NCBI GenBank assembly: GCA_037178855.1
Contig: JASJZC010000002.1
Coordinates: 7,266,501 to 7,330,500 of the forward strand
Length of the DNA: 64,000 bases
DNA from: Oscheius sp. JU75
Taxonomy: Eukaryota > Nematoda > Chromadorea > Rhabditida > Rhabditidae
Direction: 5' to 3'
Of the stretch, positions 11,915 to 23,860 are shown in pieces (the first letter of the stretch is position 1; every line of letters starts with the position of its first letter). The translations under genes were made by a program, and so were the position numbers. Under the pieces are notes generated by a model, which saw only the letters and a program-made list of their open reading frames with translations, made no database searches and was not told the DNA's origin.

Positions 11915-12426
11915 TCACTCTTCTATCGTCTTCTTACCCGTATCCTGCGGCTGTGGACCTGTCTTCTTATCTATCTTCAGAGTTAAGCTACCGCAACTTG
12001 GGCAACTATCTTCTAGTCCCAACTGATTTGTCAACAAAATCCTCAATAACTCCTGTCTTGCAATCTTTGGCTTGAGGACACGGACAGACAAATAAATAAA
12101 TAAATTGACAGATCCACAGACACCTTGAAACTTTAATAGTTTAGGTTTTCTAATGAATTTTTCCCACATAGCATTCCGAATCGGCACTAGACGAGCTTGG
12201 TCCTGAAGATGGGGGCCAGATGTGTTCCGCTGGAAACATCTGAACTGTTTTGTCATTTTCTTTAAAACTCAGTTCACCTGATCATCTGTGTTTGACTCGG
12301 TCGCCTCAAGATTGATGTGGGGGCGGACGGATCGTGACTTCTGGACTGAGTTGTTCTTATACTCTCGGCCGGGGTAGGCGGCTCGAACTCAGGCTCGCTT
12401 CCATCGTCACTGTCGCCCGAGCTGAC
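11915..12426 (-). CDS. Unknown protein with C-terminal CxxC motif (5' end unresolved)
   Basis: Three exons join in phase. An acidic, Ser/Pro-rich exon (about 12281-12426, SGDSDDGSEPEFEPPTPA) is followed by a 38-base intron. A helical exon comes next (LQDQARLVPIRNAMWEKFIR), then an exon reading IARQELLRILLTNQLGLEDS with CPSCGSLTLKIDKKTG and a TGA at 11915-11917. The CPSC pair could be half of a zinc site, but no second pair is visible. The first exon has no in-frame ATG. It begins right after an AG (CTGAACTGTCAG), so a further 5' exon is missing, or the real start is the ATG near the end of this exon (MIRCFQRN). It lies about 230 bases downstream of the exonuclease gene on the same strand, so SL trans-splicing at that AG is possible. 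A distant link to Rpp21-type RNase P subunits crossed my mind but is not supported. Confidence 0.5.
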
Positions 12427-12484
12427 AGTTCAGTTCAATACCCATGTAACACTTAACAAATGTATGTGGATCTTTTTCTGTCAA

Positions 12485-12605
12485 GTGTTATCCCAGAGTT
12501 GACAAGACGAGTATGAAAAAAAGCAAAATGGTTCAAAATGCGAAAAGTGCTCTGGATCGCTCCGCCAGGAGCCTAAGCGACTGGTCTCTTTTATCTTTCT
12601 AGACT
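12485..12605 (-). repeat. Copy of a sequence also found at the end of the 31 kb gene
   Basis: Read on the minus strand, this stretch (GCGGAGCGATCC, GAGCACTTTT and CATACTCGTCTTGTCAACTC in order) matches plus-strand 31592-31680 over roughly 85 bases with scattered differences. The 31 kb copy covers the last codons and 3' flank of a membrane-protein gene; this copy is noncoding. Confidence 0.6.
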
Positions 12606-12659
12606 CTTCGTGTTCATAACAAGAAAAATTAACAATCAAAACAATCTGAGGATGCTCCT

Positions 12660-13819
12660 TCAACGATGAAACCGTTTGATTTCAGCCTCCCACTTCTTCT
12701 TGATATGCGTGTAGAGACGAAGAGCCACACGGGCATCGGTGATAGAGTCGTGTTCGCCGGTCTGAATATCAATTCCTAGGACATTTTTGGCCAGGGTCTT
12801 CAGAGAAGGATGCTGAAATTTTACGATTCTCCAGAAAAAGCGCAAACTGACAGCTCCCTTGAAACTGGCGAGCTCTTTTAAAATGCTGCATTTGGCCGTG
12901 TCGCGTGTTTCTTTTCTCTTGTGGGTGAGGTTCAGGACCTGGAATTCTTAAATTGGGGCAAAAAATGGAGATGTTTACCCGAAAATCGTTGTGAAGAGCA
13001 TGTCCGACAATTGTGCGATTTTTGAGCATTTTGAAGACTTCCATCTGCACTGTTTGGAACGGAATTGCTAAAAAAAATTGTCCCTAAAAACTATAGTAAA
13101 AATTTAAAATACCGTGGTGAAGATCATGGGGTCGGATTCCGCTGACATGAGTCCTGTAGTCGGTCACCTTGTCCATCGGCTTGACATATTTGTCGTAGAC
13201 GACGGCCCCGTCCTCGTTCACAATCGAAACCCGGGCCAACATATCCACGCGTCCTTCTGGACCTCCACCGACGTATTCGCAGTCGATTGCCATCACTGGA
13301 GTAGGCTCTCCGCTGAAAAAACTGGACTTTTTGAAGAAAAAGCCACCTACATGGTCTTATTAGCTATCGACAGAGGAACTTCTCCTGTTTTGGCCCTTTT
13401 CAACTCGGATTCGGCCTCTTTGACATCTTCCAAGGCTTTTTGGAGCTTCCGTTTCCTCTTGTTCTTTTTCTGAAATTGGTTCAGTGAAGAAAATTCGGGA
13501 AATGGCCGCGTAACTTTTTGCGCAACTCTGAGCGCTACTTCTTCGTTATTTTAAAACTGTTTACATGCTGCTGATTTTGTGACTTGAAAGTGGAAGAAAA
13601 CCAACCGAAACAACTTCTGTAAACTCTCCATCGTTTTCAGGTGCTTTCTCCTTCATTTCCTCCTTCTCTCGCTCTCTATCTGCTTTTTCTTCACTCAGTT
13701 TCTAGAAGAAAACAGGTTAGAAGGAAAGTGAAAGAAACTCATACCATCTGAAGGACTTTCCAAGCGGGCGAGAGGTCTTTGGCTTCTATTTTCTGGGCGG
13801 CTCCCTTCGTCTTTGTCAT
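12660..13819 (-). CDS. RNA exonuclease 4 (REX4/REXO4)-type DEDDh exonuclease
   Basis: The start [20 protein letters not shown] opens a basic N-terminal part spread over short exons ([20 protein letters not shown]). The exonuclease domain begins with [14 protein letters not shown] (the D.E of motif I) and continues [18 protein letters not shown]. It then has [12 protein letters not shown], motif II in [13 protein letters not shown] (the D of HNDF), and the final motif [15 protein letters not shown] (H...D). It ends EIKRFHR with TGA at 12660-12662. The DCEYVG start and H-D-AR ending are hallmarks of the REX4/ISG20L2 group, which acts in pre-rRNA processing in the nucleolus; the Lys-rich N-terminus fits. 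It is divergent from the L10m gene, with 348 bases between the two starts. Confidence 0.9.
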
Positions 13820-14167
13820 CCTGAAAGGTTTTTGGGGAAAACACACGAGAATTTAGCAAAAGAAAAGAAGGTATAAAACATTTTAGGCTGGTACGCATGT
13901 TTGCGTCAAAAATTTTGGACGACGCAATTTTGCATACAAATTCAGTACAACAGTTTCTCACTTCAAAATGGAAGATTCCTGGTTCTCTTCCTCTTTTCTC
14001 GATGTTCCAGTGACATTTTTCGTCACAAAACGTTGCTAAAAGACAGAGAAAGTTGTAGACGAAAAAATAACATCAGCGTAGACAGTATAAATCCCATTTT
14101 ACAGCCCTGTAGTCGTTCCTTCTTCTTTTTTTTTCTTTGAACCGTTTTCACGTTGTTCTTTGCAGAA
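13820..14167. promoter_or_regulatory. Divergent promoter interval
   Basis: This 348-base AT-rich interval separates the starts of the REX4-type gene (minus) and the L10m gene (plus), so it must hold both promoters. A CTTCTTTTTTTTTC tract and a CTTTGCAG lie just before the L10m start. No specific factor site is identified. Confidence 0.5.
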
Positions 14168-15955
14168 ATGCTCAATTCCATCCAGCCGTCAATTATTCTT
14201 CCGGCCAGAGTGCTTTCAGCCACCTCGTCCCGACTGGTTTCTTCCAAATATCCCAAGCCTACTCCCCGCCCGTACAGGTACAATTGCTTGATCATTTAGG
14301 GTCACTTTCCCTCACAAGGCTTAATAGATTAATCGGGAGCTTTGTAAGCAACGATATCTTAGTGAGGCTAGTTATTGACCAGTTATCTTGTAGGAGACGA
14401 CTCTTCGAGGCAGCCATCCAGCCAGTACTGCCGAAGCAGCTGAATGCCTGTACTCCTCCCTCATTCTTGTACCAGCAGGCCAAGGAAAAAGCCCAGCAGG
14501 TTGCTCTACTTGTTTAAAAATCATAAAATGTATTATTTAAGTACGACGACGTCGAGCTAGCCCTGGCAGAACTGGTCAAAAAATGGCTCATCAGCGAGGA
14601 ATATCGTGTTCTGGCCATCTGTCAGTTTTTACCAGTCCCGGGACGTAATCTATGGTTTTCAAAAAATCAGTGAGCGATTTTTTAAATCAAAAATAGTATA
14701 AATTAGACTGCGAACAAAAGGCCTGGAGTTCCGGAACTATAGCAACAAGATCATGAAGAAGGTCTTCGAGGGAACACCGCTCACGAGTCTCGAGGTGACG
14801 ATGGTTGGAAGTAATGCGATTCTTTGCGGGAAAGACGTCACCGCTTTGAAGGCACTCGTCACGGAAACGGATAAGCTCAACTGGCTTGTTCCTCTCGGTA
14901 TGTCTTTGTTTGTTTTTATCTGAACTTTGCCCTGGCGCTAATCAAAGGCAGCATAAAATTCTTAATCTCCCGGGCTTTTCGCTGCAAAATTGGGCTTAGA
15001 TATTGACTGAAAAAACCCTACTTTGGTTCTATCCTCCCAGAAAGTTGGTTCAACGACTACAAAAAGTGAACTTTCCAAACTTTCTAAACCCAGACCCTCG
15101 CCTCGGTCAGAACTTGACCGCTTTTGTGTCTATTATTCTTCCCTTTCATGATCTATTATTTGTTCTACAATTTAAAAAGCTCTTCAAGATTTTGTTAACC
15201 TAGGAATACTGATATCCCATAATTAGCAATCGCTTTTAGATAATCCATTCATCGGAGTAGATCGTGGATTGCGGTACAACAGGTAGTGGAAGAGCGGGTA
15301 GAGGGATGGGCCTATACGAACCAAAGTTTCACGGGCTTATATTAGAAATAAGTCGGTTAATTGATCTGCCGACACTATAGCCTGTTGCCAACGAAGAGCA
15401 GCACGTGAATTTGAATGCTTGCCGCCCAGTGTTAGCGAAAGAGAACTTTCCAAATTTTTGAATTTGTATCATTTACCTGTCTTTTTCATGGCTCTGGTGG
15501 TGTAATCTTATCTGGGTATCTACATAATTTGCTGGCAAGTAGGTTTTTTTGGTCGCGGAGTACGATTTTAAGATCGAAACAACAAAAAAGTGGTCCCAAA
15601 TGAGCTAAAATAGCCAAAAACTCGGGGAACTCGCGTCAAATTTTCAAATCTTGTGACGGGAGCCTTTTGTCGGGAAGTGTGATAGATCTTTAAACTGCTG
15701 CTCTTCTTTGGGAATGTATTATACATTGGTTTTCTCCCACCAACTATCGATCTTTCAGTAGTCGTGGTAGATGGCCGTATTCTGTCGATGAAGGACGTCC
15801 GTTCCCTGGCCGAACTGCACTCGATGGAGGATCTCCGAGCCCAGACCGTCCAAATCCTTACGACACAGCTCGGACAGCTGCCGATGACTTTGAGCTCGAC
15901 GCAGCAGCAGCTCGTGGCCAGCCTCACGCATCTCGCCAATCAGAAAGCGGAATGA
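14168..15955 (+). CDS. mrpl-10: Mitochondrial ribosomal protein L10 (bL10m)
   Basis: Exon 1 (14168 to about 14277) is a mitochondrial targeting-like start (MLNSIQPSIILPARVLSATS). Later exons give RRLFEAAIQPVLPKQLNACT, ELALAELVKKWLISEEYRVL with ICQFLPVPGRN, then LRTKGLEFRNYSNKIMKKVF. The fold core follows (MVGSNAILCGKDVTALKALV), with a last exon reading VVVDGRILSMKDVRSLAELH and ending LANQKAE. Order and spacing match bL10m, which builds the mitoribosomal stalk base. The intron from about 14.90 to 15.76 kb is long and holds repeat-like sequence; an apparent small exon at 15241-15286 was left out because the flanking exons join in phase without it. The next gene starts 168 bases downstream in the same direction, which suggests an operon. 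Confidence 0.85.
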
Positions 15956-16123
15956 TATCGATTTTGGTGTTTTTTATTGGATTAATGTGTCTAGGATTGT
16001 TATTTTCTTATCTCGTTGAATCGTTTCCCTCTTTTTCTTCCTTTTCCATTGCTATAACCGAGTCCAAATCCTCTCTGAATCTCTTTCCAGCGTTTGACAA
16101 GTTTTTCAATAGGTCTTTTCCAG

Positions 16124-19100
16124 ATGAACGCATCAATCTTGACGCCAGAGAGACGAATCGAGAACAATCCCTACGATGTGGACGCCTGGAATATCCTGCT
16201 GAGGGAGTCACAGGTTCGATTTTGGAGCTAGTTTTATCAGAACTCCCAGAAGTACAGAAGAAGTCCAGGTTTTTCTTTTGTACCCCTAACATATAGCGAG
16301 TTATCTAAATAGACTGGCGTACATTGTCCGTAAAAAAAGAAAACTCTTTCCGTCAGAGAAGGTCTATCACGAAAAAGTGAGCCTCAATTGGACAGAACTA
16401 AGTTTTGGCCAGTATAGAGCCTCTTTGGAGAAAAAGGACACTTTTGGTGTTGGCACTCAAGGAAAGTACCTAACTTTCGATGCTTTTCAATTCCAAAAGA
16501 CCAATTCTTTTCCTGGCATGGCTAAAGCTCGCTGTCTTGCTATTTGTGAGCATTTTAAACAAGAAAACCTTACCACAGTTGCGTATGAAAAGATTCCGAC
16601 TCTAATCCTACTTTTTGACTATGAAACGTAGGCAAAATAACTGATATTCATCTTGCAAATCTCTATTTTTCAGGCACGACCAATCGACCAGGCCCGAGCC
16701 TTCTACGAGAAGCTCGTCAAGCAATTTCCCAACTCTGGACGCTACTGGAAGGCTTATATTGATCACGAGGTTAGTTCTCCTCCATTCTGTTGGCCCCAAA
16801 GCAATGAAAATTCATTCCCAAATGTACTTGAAATAGCGTGTGTGATTCAACTCATGGTAAAAGTACAATTTAGCCCCCGCCGGCTCTTCTCAGGCTAAAG
16901 CGGTCATCACGTATGAGCGATAACCTTGACAGAATACGACGAAATAAATCATTCATTCAGAGTATGAGAGGAAATGAAGATTCTTTGGGCTTGTTTGGGA
17001 CTCGGATCACGTGTTAACTTCTGACAAAGTGATAGATGTTGATGCGGACAGAATGGGGCTTTTTTGTGAAACTATGAGTTACAAATTCGGCCACGTTTTC
17101 TCTTAAAAAACGGAGATTTCTGGCTTCCAAATTTTGTGTAAAATTGCCAGTATCGGTTGAACCTAACTTTAGACATTCTTGGATAGTCAAATATCTCATT
17201 TTAGACGCGAAAAAAATATCAAAAGTGTTCACGAGGCAATTCAAAACCATTCGTGCAGTTGCTCTTTTTTTCGAGAAAAAATCGCTTAGTTCCGAATCTA
17301 AAACCTGGGAAATTTGTCGAAAAAGCCCAGGAATCAAGGCTAGAAGCTGTCATTATTTCACCCGTGCAATAATTTGAAAAGTGGTCTGTTTAACGCCAAT
17401 ATAAACATCCTACTTTTGAAATACTTGGAAAACTAATTTAAGCCTTGAGGCACCCCAATTCTGTCCGGATTTGACACTGCTTTCATTCAAAACTAACCAA
17501 GCCAATTTTCAGTATCGCGGCAAGAATCTGGAGAATGTCGAGGCGGTAGGTCTCCCTCCACTTCTCTTTTAAATACTGCTCTTATTCAGATTTTCGGTCG
17601 CTGTCTTTGTCCCGTACTAAACATTGACCTCTGGAAGACATATGTGACCTATGTCAAAGATACGAAAGGACATCTGTCCTCCTTTAGGTTGGGCCTTTTT
17701 TCTCTGAAAGCGACGCTCGTGATTTTAGAGAGAAAATGGCAAATTCGTACGATTTCGCAATCGACAAGGTCGGCCTCGACATCCATTCCTACTCGATCTA
17801 CAACGACTACGTCATCTTCCTCAAGAACGTGGTCGCCGTCGGCCAATATGCCGAAAATCAGCGTATCACCGCCGTCAGAAAGGTCTTCCAGAGGGGCGTA
17901 TCCACCCCGATGCTCAATATTGAGACCCTCTGGGCCGACTATTGTGCCTACGAGCGTGGAATCAACTCGACCTTGGCGGAAAAACTCATTTCTGAGCGGA
18001 ACAAGGAGTACCAGCAGGCCAAGAAGATCACCAAGGCTCTGGAGGCGGTAACGCGTGGAATTAACCGGCAGGCCGTCTCGGTGCCATCGCGTGGTACCAC
18101 ACAGGAGCTGAAACAGATCGAAATGTGGAAGAAGTACATCGATTGGGAGAAGTCCAACCCGTTGGAGACGGAAGAATACGCGCAGTTTGCCAAGCGGGTG
18201 GTCTACGCCTATGAGCAGGCGTTGCTCTGTCTCGGCTACTATCCGGACGTGTGGTATGAGGCGAGCCAGTTCCTACAGGAGGCTGCAAAGAAGCTGGAGG
18301 CCAAGGGAGATGTCAAGACGGCGCAGCTCTTCACGGCTGAGACTATTCGTGGGTTTTTAGAACATTTCTACTTGTTTGAAATCGGCGCGCGTTTAGGGGG
18401 TCCCCGTTTTCAAACAGTCAAAAAATTGCGAGTCTGGTAGATGTAGTCTCTCAAAGTTCAGAGTAGCCTAAAACGCTTGACAAATTTCCATTTTCAGAGC
18501 TCTTCGAGCGAGCCATAGGCGGCCTGATGAAAGACTCCCAGCTGATCTACTTTGCCTACGCCGACTTCGAGGAGGAGAGGATGAAATTCGATGCGGTTAA
18601 GGCTATTTACGAGAAGCTCCTGGCCATAGACTACCACGATCCTACTTTGGTAATTATTTTTTTGGATTTCCTAAGTAAACGGAACAAATTGTAGACGTAC
18701 GTGCAGATGATGAAGTTCGTGAGGCGAACAGAAGGAGTGAAGTCGACGAGGACCGTCTTCAAGAGGGCCCGCGAGGATCCACGCTCGACTCATCACATCT
18801 TTGTAGCTGCTGCCCTAATGGAGTACTACTGCTCAAAAGTCGGTTTATATTACCAGTAGCCGTATTGTAGATGGGCTTCCCAGGGGTCAATTGGATCCCT
18901 GGCATCAAAATCATATCGCACGACCCGAACCCCCTGAGTATTTCAAACTTTTAGGCTGTACATAAGGATTTTCATTGATTTTCCATGGCCAACGGAACCC
19001 ATCCCTGCCATGGCAGAGATCAGTTGACAACTGGGGCAAAAAATGTGAACTATGCTAAAAATTTCTGCTACACTGGTATGAAAAGCGGTTAGAAATTGTT

Positions 19101-21526
19101 CGAAATCCGTCAAGAACGAAAATCTAGAATGTGCTAGTTTTTTTTCTGACGTTTAGGCACCATAGGTTAGTCGGTTGACACTCCGATTACAGCACTAAAC
19201 GAGGTTCGACTCCCCAGATGCAACGAGTGTTTTTGTTCTTCAGCGTGAAATTCACCAAAGAATGTATCATGGCACACCTATCAAAAATATTGCGAAATAC
19301 CATAATTTGCGCTAAAATACTGTTCACTTTCGATGTTTACAAATAAGATAATAAATCGGTTGTAAAATGTCATTTGATCTTCCTTATATACACCCAATTG
19401 CAGGACAAGGACGTGGCCATCCGAATCTTCGATCTCGGCCTGAAGAAGTACGGCGACGATCCGGAATATGCCTGCGCGTACGTTGACTTCCTCTCCCACC
19501 TCAATGAAGACAATAACACTCGGGTCGTCTTCGAGCGCGTGCTGACTTCGAACGTGATGCCGGCCGATAAACAACAGTTAGTTTTCTTCCCGATTCCCAT
19601 AAAATACCAAATTTACAGCGAGATTTGGGACAAGTACCTCGAGTTCGAGAGTCTGGTCGGAGATCTATCCTCCACGCTCAAAGTCGATCAGAGACGTAGA
19701 GACGTCTCAAAAGACAGCGATGCGAATGCTGCGATGCTGATTGACCGTTATAAATTCATGAACTTGTTCCCGTGTACTGCGGAGCAGCTTCGGATTATGG
19801 GATATCATGTAAGTTTGAGGGTTTCGGAGGTTAAAAAGAGGTCCTGCAACGATTTATAAGAGTTCAGAGAGTACTGTAAGGTCTAAAATACAAGATCATA
19901 GAAAAGGAACAAACGGTTTGACAAGGCAAAACAGCCGAAAATACGATGTTAGGAAACCATTTTCCGCACTCTTATATTTTGTTCCAGTTTTTATGAGTAC
20001 AAAGACGTAACCAAAATGTTATCCCTGATAGCTCAGAAAATAGACGAAACGAGCAGCCTCTGTGTAAAGAGAAGTACGGTGGCTTAAAACAACAAAATTT
20101 GAATAAGTGTCAGGTTGAAAGCAAAATCAATGGTGTAAAGCTCTTTTAAAAAACAAAGATTAGACTGGCAGCATCATTCGTCGATCCTTGCAGAAACCGC
20201 TTCGAGGCACCGCTACCTTCTCCACCACTTCATCTTCAACTACCAATGGAGCGGTCCAGAAGCATCCGCACGGCCCCCAGGCGGCCAGTGTTGTGATGGG
20301 CGGCGGAGCTTCTCATGTCGAGCTCGGAGGGTATGTTTTTGAAGTCATTTTTGGTGGGAAATTCAAATTTTCGGGGATTATTTCCGTCCGAAAAAAAACG
20401 ATTTCACCCCCATCTGTAGTCTGTCCTTTTGCAGCTATCCACGCCCCGATACGGATCAGATGATCCCGTTCAAGCCGAGAAATGTGACAGCGGGCAGCTA
20501 CCATCCGATTCCTGGAGGCGTCTTCCCGCCACCGCCAGCAGTGGCACAACTCTTGGCCATAATTCCACCGCCCCACAGCTTCCGGGGGCCATTCGTCAAT
20601 GTGGACTCGATTATCAGTCTGCTGCAAAAGTATGAACCGCCTACCAGTAAGTTTTACCTTTTCTAAGCAGTTGTCATTTCAGAAATCCAAAAAAATGTCG
20701 TCGGGTTTTTCCCGATTTTGTTATTCAGTAGGTTTTCAAGGGCTCTGACAAGGGAAGTCTATCAATTTTAGGTGGACTTTAATATTGGGTAGTGTCATTC
20801 GATAGCCCTTGGCTCGGATATTACGGCATATATTGTCAAATTCGCTTAAAAAACCCCTTCCTACTTCGAGATATGACGCATTGAAGTTGCTTCTCCTCGA
20901 CCAAAAAACGGGTGGATGGTAGAAGGTCGCGCAAATCGGGTAAAAAATAGAATAGAGGAATCTTTGAAGGAGGTGAGGTGGTCGCACAATATTTTTAGAC
21001 CGCAGGGATTCAGTTAACCCCTGCACTAAATTCCGAATAACGCAATAGACAGGGTAGAGAATCCGTGGAGTCACTGCATTCAAAAGAGGTGATTCTCTAA
21101 ACGCTGAATTAAACTTATTTACCACCTCTCTCAGAAAAACGGCTACTACTCTCTATCACATCTGATAGTCCTTTTTCAGTCCCAACCGTCGATCCCTCCG
21201 TCAAGATAGAGAACGGCACGATGCTCGGCCCAATGAAGGTCGAGGATGTCAAGAAAGAGTTCTATCAGCTACTAGCGACCACAACCGATCCCAATGTGGT
21301 TAGTTTTCTCTCTTTTCGTTAGATTTTCACCGCAAATTGAATCAAAAAATGGCACAAAGAAGCAATCCGGCCTAAATTAAAGTACTTGCAGGCGTACGCG
21401 AGCGGCGACTACAGTCTTGCCCCGAAGAGACGCCGGGGCAATTCGGACAGCGACGATGAGGGAGCCGCAGCAGCCGGCGCCCGGGACATCTATAAGAGGC
21501 GCATGAACCAGAAGACGCACGATTAA
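16124..21526 (+). CDS. suf-1: Cleavage stimulation factor subunit 3 (CstF77, suppressor of forked)
   Basis: The start codon follows a strong acceptor (TCTTTTCCAG), fitting SL trans-splicing. HAT repeats run through the protein: [40 protein letters not shown], the large exon near 17.73-18.35 kb ([40 protein letters not shown]), [20 protein letters not shown], and [20 protein letters not shown]. The C-terminal part is Pro-rich ([20 protein letters not shown]) and holds the conserved [20 protein letters not shown] segment. It ends [15 protein letters not shown] and MNQKTHD with TAA at 21524-21526. CstF77 is the scaffold of the complex that binds the GU-rich element in pre-mRNA 3' end formation in the nucleus. 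Several introns are short, but those near 16.8-17.5 kb, 18.85-19.40 kb and 19.8-20.2 kb are long and carry repeats, including a tRNA-like segment. Confidence 0.93.
19163..19224 (+). repeat. tRNA-derived element (A-box/B-box-like) in a suf-1 intron
   Basis: TAGGTTAGTCGGTTGACACT resembles a tRNA D-arm/A-box and, about 30 bases later, GAGGTTCGACTCCCC resembles a T-arm/B-box. A full cloverleaf with a closing acceptor stem is not evident, so this is a tRNA pseudogene or SINE-like segment. Confidence 0.5.
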
Positions 21527-21610
21527 CGGGGAAATCTTAAGTTTCTGCCACACAGTGATCTCTATTTCTTAAGTTTCCCGCCTCCCTTTTTCTCGGTGTA
21601 AATATAAAAT

Positions 21611-22985
21611 TTATGCAACGCCCTGTCCTCGATTATCGCTACCAGTCAGCTGGTAGACCAGCTCCAGTTTCTCCTTCTCTGTCTCTTCCTTCTTGGCCAC
21701 AAAGTTCTGGAAAAGCTAAATGTACTTTCCGCCAATTTAGTCACCTGATAAGCCCTGAATTCACTGGTGGTTAGAATTTTTCGAGCCTCCTCTGATAGTA
21801 GCTTCTTGAAGGCCAAATGGGCTGTCCTTAGGTCACCTTTTGAGCGGGTCACGGTCGAGTAGTAGCTGTTTTTCTGAAGGAATGGGGTCAGAGAGAAGAA
21901 TGCTAACATATTCTGCAGAAAAAATGTCGCTACTTTTCTTGTTCAGGAATGAGGTGGGCATACTGTAGAATTTTTCCTCGCGGGAGTGACAACTAAAAAG
22001 TTGTTAAGCAAAAATTCATAGAAAAATTGTGGAATTCGCCGCCAAATGTTAAAGGACTAGCGCGGCGGGATCCGCGAGGAGAAATTCTACAGTATGCCGT
22101 CAAATAACCCCGTTCCTGAACAGACTATATTTTGTAGGTGAACTGGGCGCTTCTCATTCTTTCATTTTCAAAATGTACTGAAACAATCAGCCTCTGTTTT
22201 CTTCGCTGTCAAAACTTACCTGTTGTTAATTTGTTGCCGCATCGTTTGCATGCTGTATCTTTCCTCTGCCATTTGTCTCAACTGTCAACATGTCTACCTC
22301 TTGTCCCTGTCTCTCACAAACAAGTCTACCTGTCAAGAAAATGTCATCTTTTTGCTGGCCTGTCTCCCCAACGTGAGTCTCTTATAGTTTTAAAATCTGT
22401 CCACTTGTTCCTAATTTGTACTATTCCTGATACCTTTACCCCATTAAAAGTGTCCTCTCAATTGTATGGACCTATTAGTTTGTCACCCTCTCTCTCGTTG
22501 ACAGAAACTAGAGAAAAAACACACCAGCTTCTTCTTCTTCTTAGTCTTCGTCTTAGTATGCTTCTTCACCTCCTTGTCCAGACTCATAGCTGCTGCTAAG
22601 GGCTTCTTGGCAGCGTAGATAGCCTCTCCCAATTGGTTCTGTAGCCCAAATTACAACAAAAACTTAGAGAATTACCTCAAAAGCCGTGACCCATTGAACA
22701 ATACCACTAATCGTCCCTAATATGTCGAAAAGATCCTCCTTCTTCCCGAAGGAGACCTTTTTCCCTTTCGTTGTGAACTATAACCATTTTTTTTTAATAA
22801 AGTGATATTTTTACCTTGACATCAGTTCTGACATTATTCGAGTCTATATTTTCAAGAATCCGAGTGAGTTTCACACGGGGTACGGTATTCAAGCCGTGTC
22901 TTATTAGGTACTGTTCAAAGGCAAACAGCGGAAAGTGACTAGTCGTATAGTCAATAAGAAGGGAAAGTAGAAGAAGACTACGCAT
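21611..22985 (-). CDS. Secreted or ER-targeted small protein, unknown function
   Basis: The start gives a signal-like sequence (MRSLLLLSLLIDYTTSHFPL), followed by VPRVKLTRILENIDSNNVRT. Further exons read KVSFGKKEDLFDILGTISGI, NQLGEAIYAAKKPLAAAMSL plus a Lys/Thr-rich run (HTKTKTKKKKK), then DLRTAHLAFKKLLSEEARKI, and finally NFVAKKEETEKEKLELVYQL ending DNRGQGVA and TAA at 21611-21613. Joins are in phase 0 where checked (L before AATATG near 21.92 kb). The intron of about 600 bases contains an inverted-repeat element. The family is not recognised. The gene is convergent with suf-1, with 84 bases between the stops. Confidence 0.65.
21940..22124. mobile_element. Short inverted-repeat (MITE-like) element
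   Basis: Left end CTGTAGAATTTTTCCTCGCG with upstream GTTCAGGAATGAGG is mirrored on the right by CGCGAGGAGAAATTCTACAG followed by CCCCGTTCCTGAAC. The total is about 185 bases, it lies in an intron, and it has no coding capacity. The termini are imperfect, so it is probably an old non-autonomous element. Confidence 0.75.
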
Positions 22986-23214
22986 GGGAACAACTTTTGG
23001 TAGGGGTAAATGGATTAGGCTTGTGGACGGAGAGTAACAGGTTTCTGACTTTCGGTAATTATCTGAATGTGGGGATAGGGAACAGAGTAGTCTTTTAATG
23101 TCGCCCACGGAGAGAGACAAGAGAGTGAATGAAAGGGAAATGTGTTCGAGAGTCTATCTGCCCCTGTCTCTAACAAGAATACATACGTAAAACATTTACT
23201 GGCCTTGTATTAGC

Positions 23215-23860
23215 CTACATATTCATGACCATCCCTGCCGAGTTGCGCTTTCTCGCCTCGATCGCATCCTTCATGCGCAACTTGATCACAGCATACATGC
23301 AGTCGATGACCATCTGCTGGCAAACGGCGACAGCGCTGAGGAAGGGCAAGTCGACGACGAAGGCCACAGCGGGCAAGTAGACGTACATGTTCAGAGCGTA
23401 GAATGCATTGCGGACTTCGAGACCGACCATGGCGATGGAGTAGACGATGAAGAAACAGACGAGCCACAGATTGTTGTAGCGGAGAGTCATCAGATGAGTG
23501 ATGCAGCCGATGAGGGCGACTTGAGAGACGACCGTTGAGCCGTGAATGGCACCTGTCAGCTTCTGTTCCTCCTCGTTGGCTCGTTTGAGAAAGCTGTTGT
23601 TGGCGAAGGTTTTCAGATACATCCAGAGTAGGAAGAACACGATGATGAGCATGTAGAGCCCGTGCTTGCAGTTAAAATGCTGGAAATGGCGTTAGTAGGG
23701 GGTAGAGAGACGGAGAGACAGAAGGTAGTACATAGTAGACAGAGACAGTAGACTGTAGATGGTAGGCAGTGTACAAGGGACAAAAGACAGGGGGCAAGAG
23801 GCAAGGACAGTAGACAGGTCCCGGTAATAGCTAGTCCACCAAGGAGCAAGAACTCACCAT
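23215..23860 (-). CDS. Small multipass membrane protein (about four helices), unknown function
   Basis: Exon 1 is just the ATG (23858-23860) followed by a GTGAGT donor; the second exon begins HFNCKHGLYMLIIVFFLLWM. Hydrophobic segments follow at VSQVALIGCITHLMTL, LWLVCFFIVYSIAMVGLEV and LPAVAFVVDLPFLSAVAV. The tail is basic (KLRMKDAIEARKRN), ending GMVMNM and TAG at 23215-23217. At about 150 residues it resembles small nematode four-pass proteins, but no named domain is seen. An isolated one-codon first exon is unusual though known in nematodes; a start at the later Met (MLIIVFF) is the alternative. Confidence 0.65.

Noticed and set aside
12481-12663. Minus-strand 60-codon frame between the exonuclease and the CxxC gene
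   Set aside because: It overlaps the repeat shared with 31.6 kb and shows no splice-compatible link to either gene.
15241-15286. Apparent extra exon in the L10m gene (DNPFIGVDRGLRYN)
   Set aside because: It has acceptor and donor-like ends, but the flanking exons join in phase without it (LVPLG to VVVDGRIL) and the insertion does not fit bL10m.
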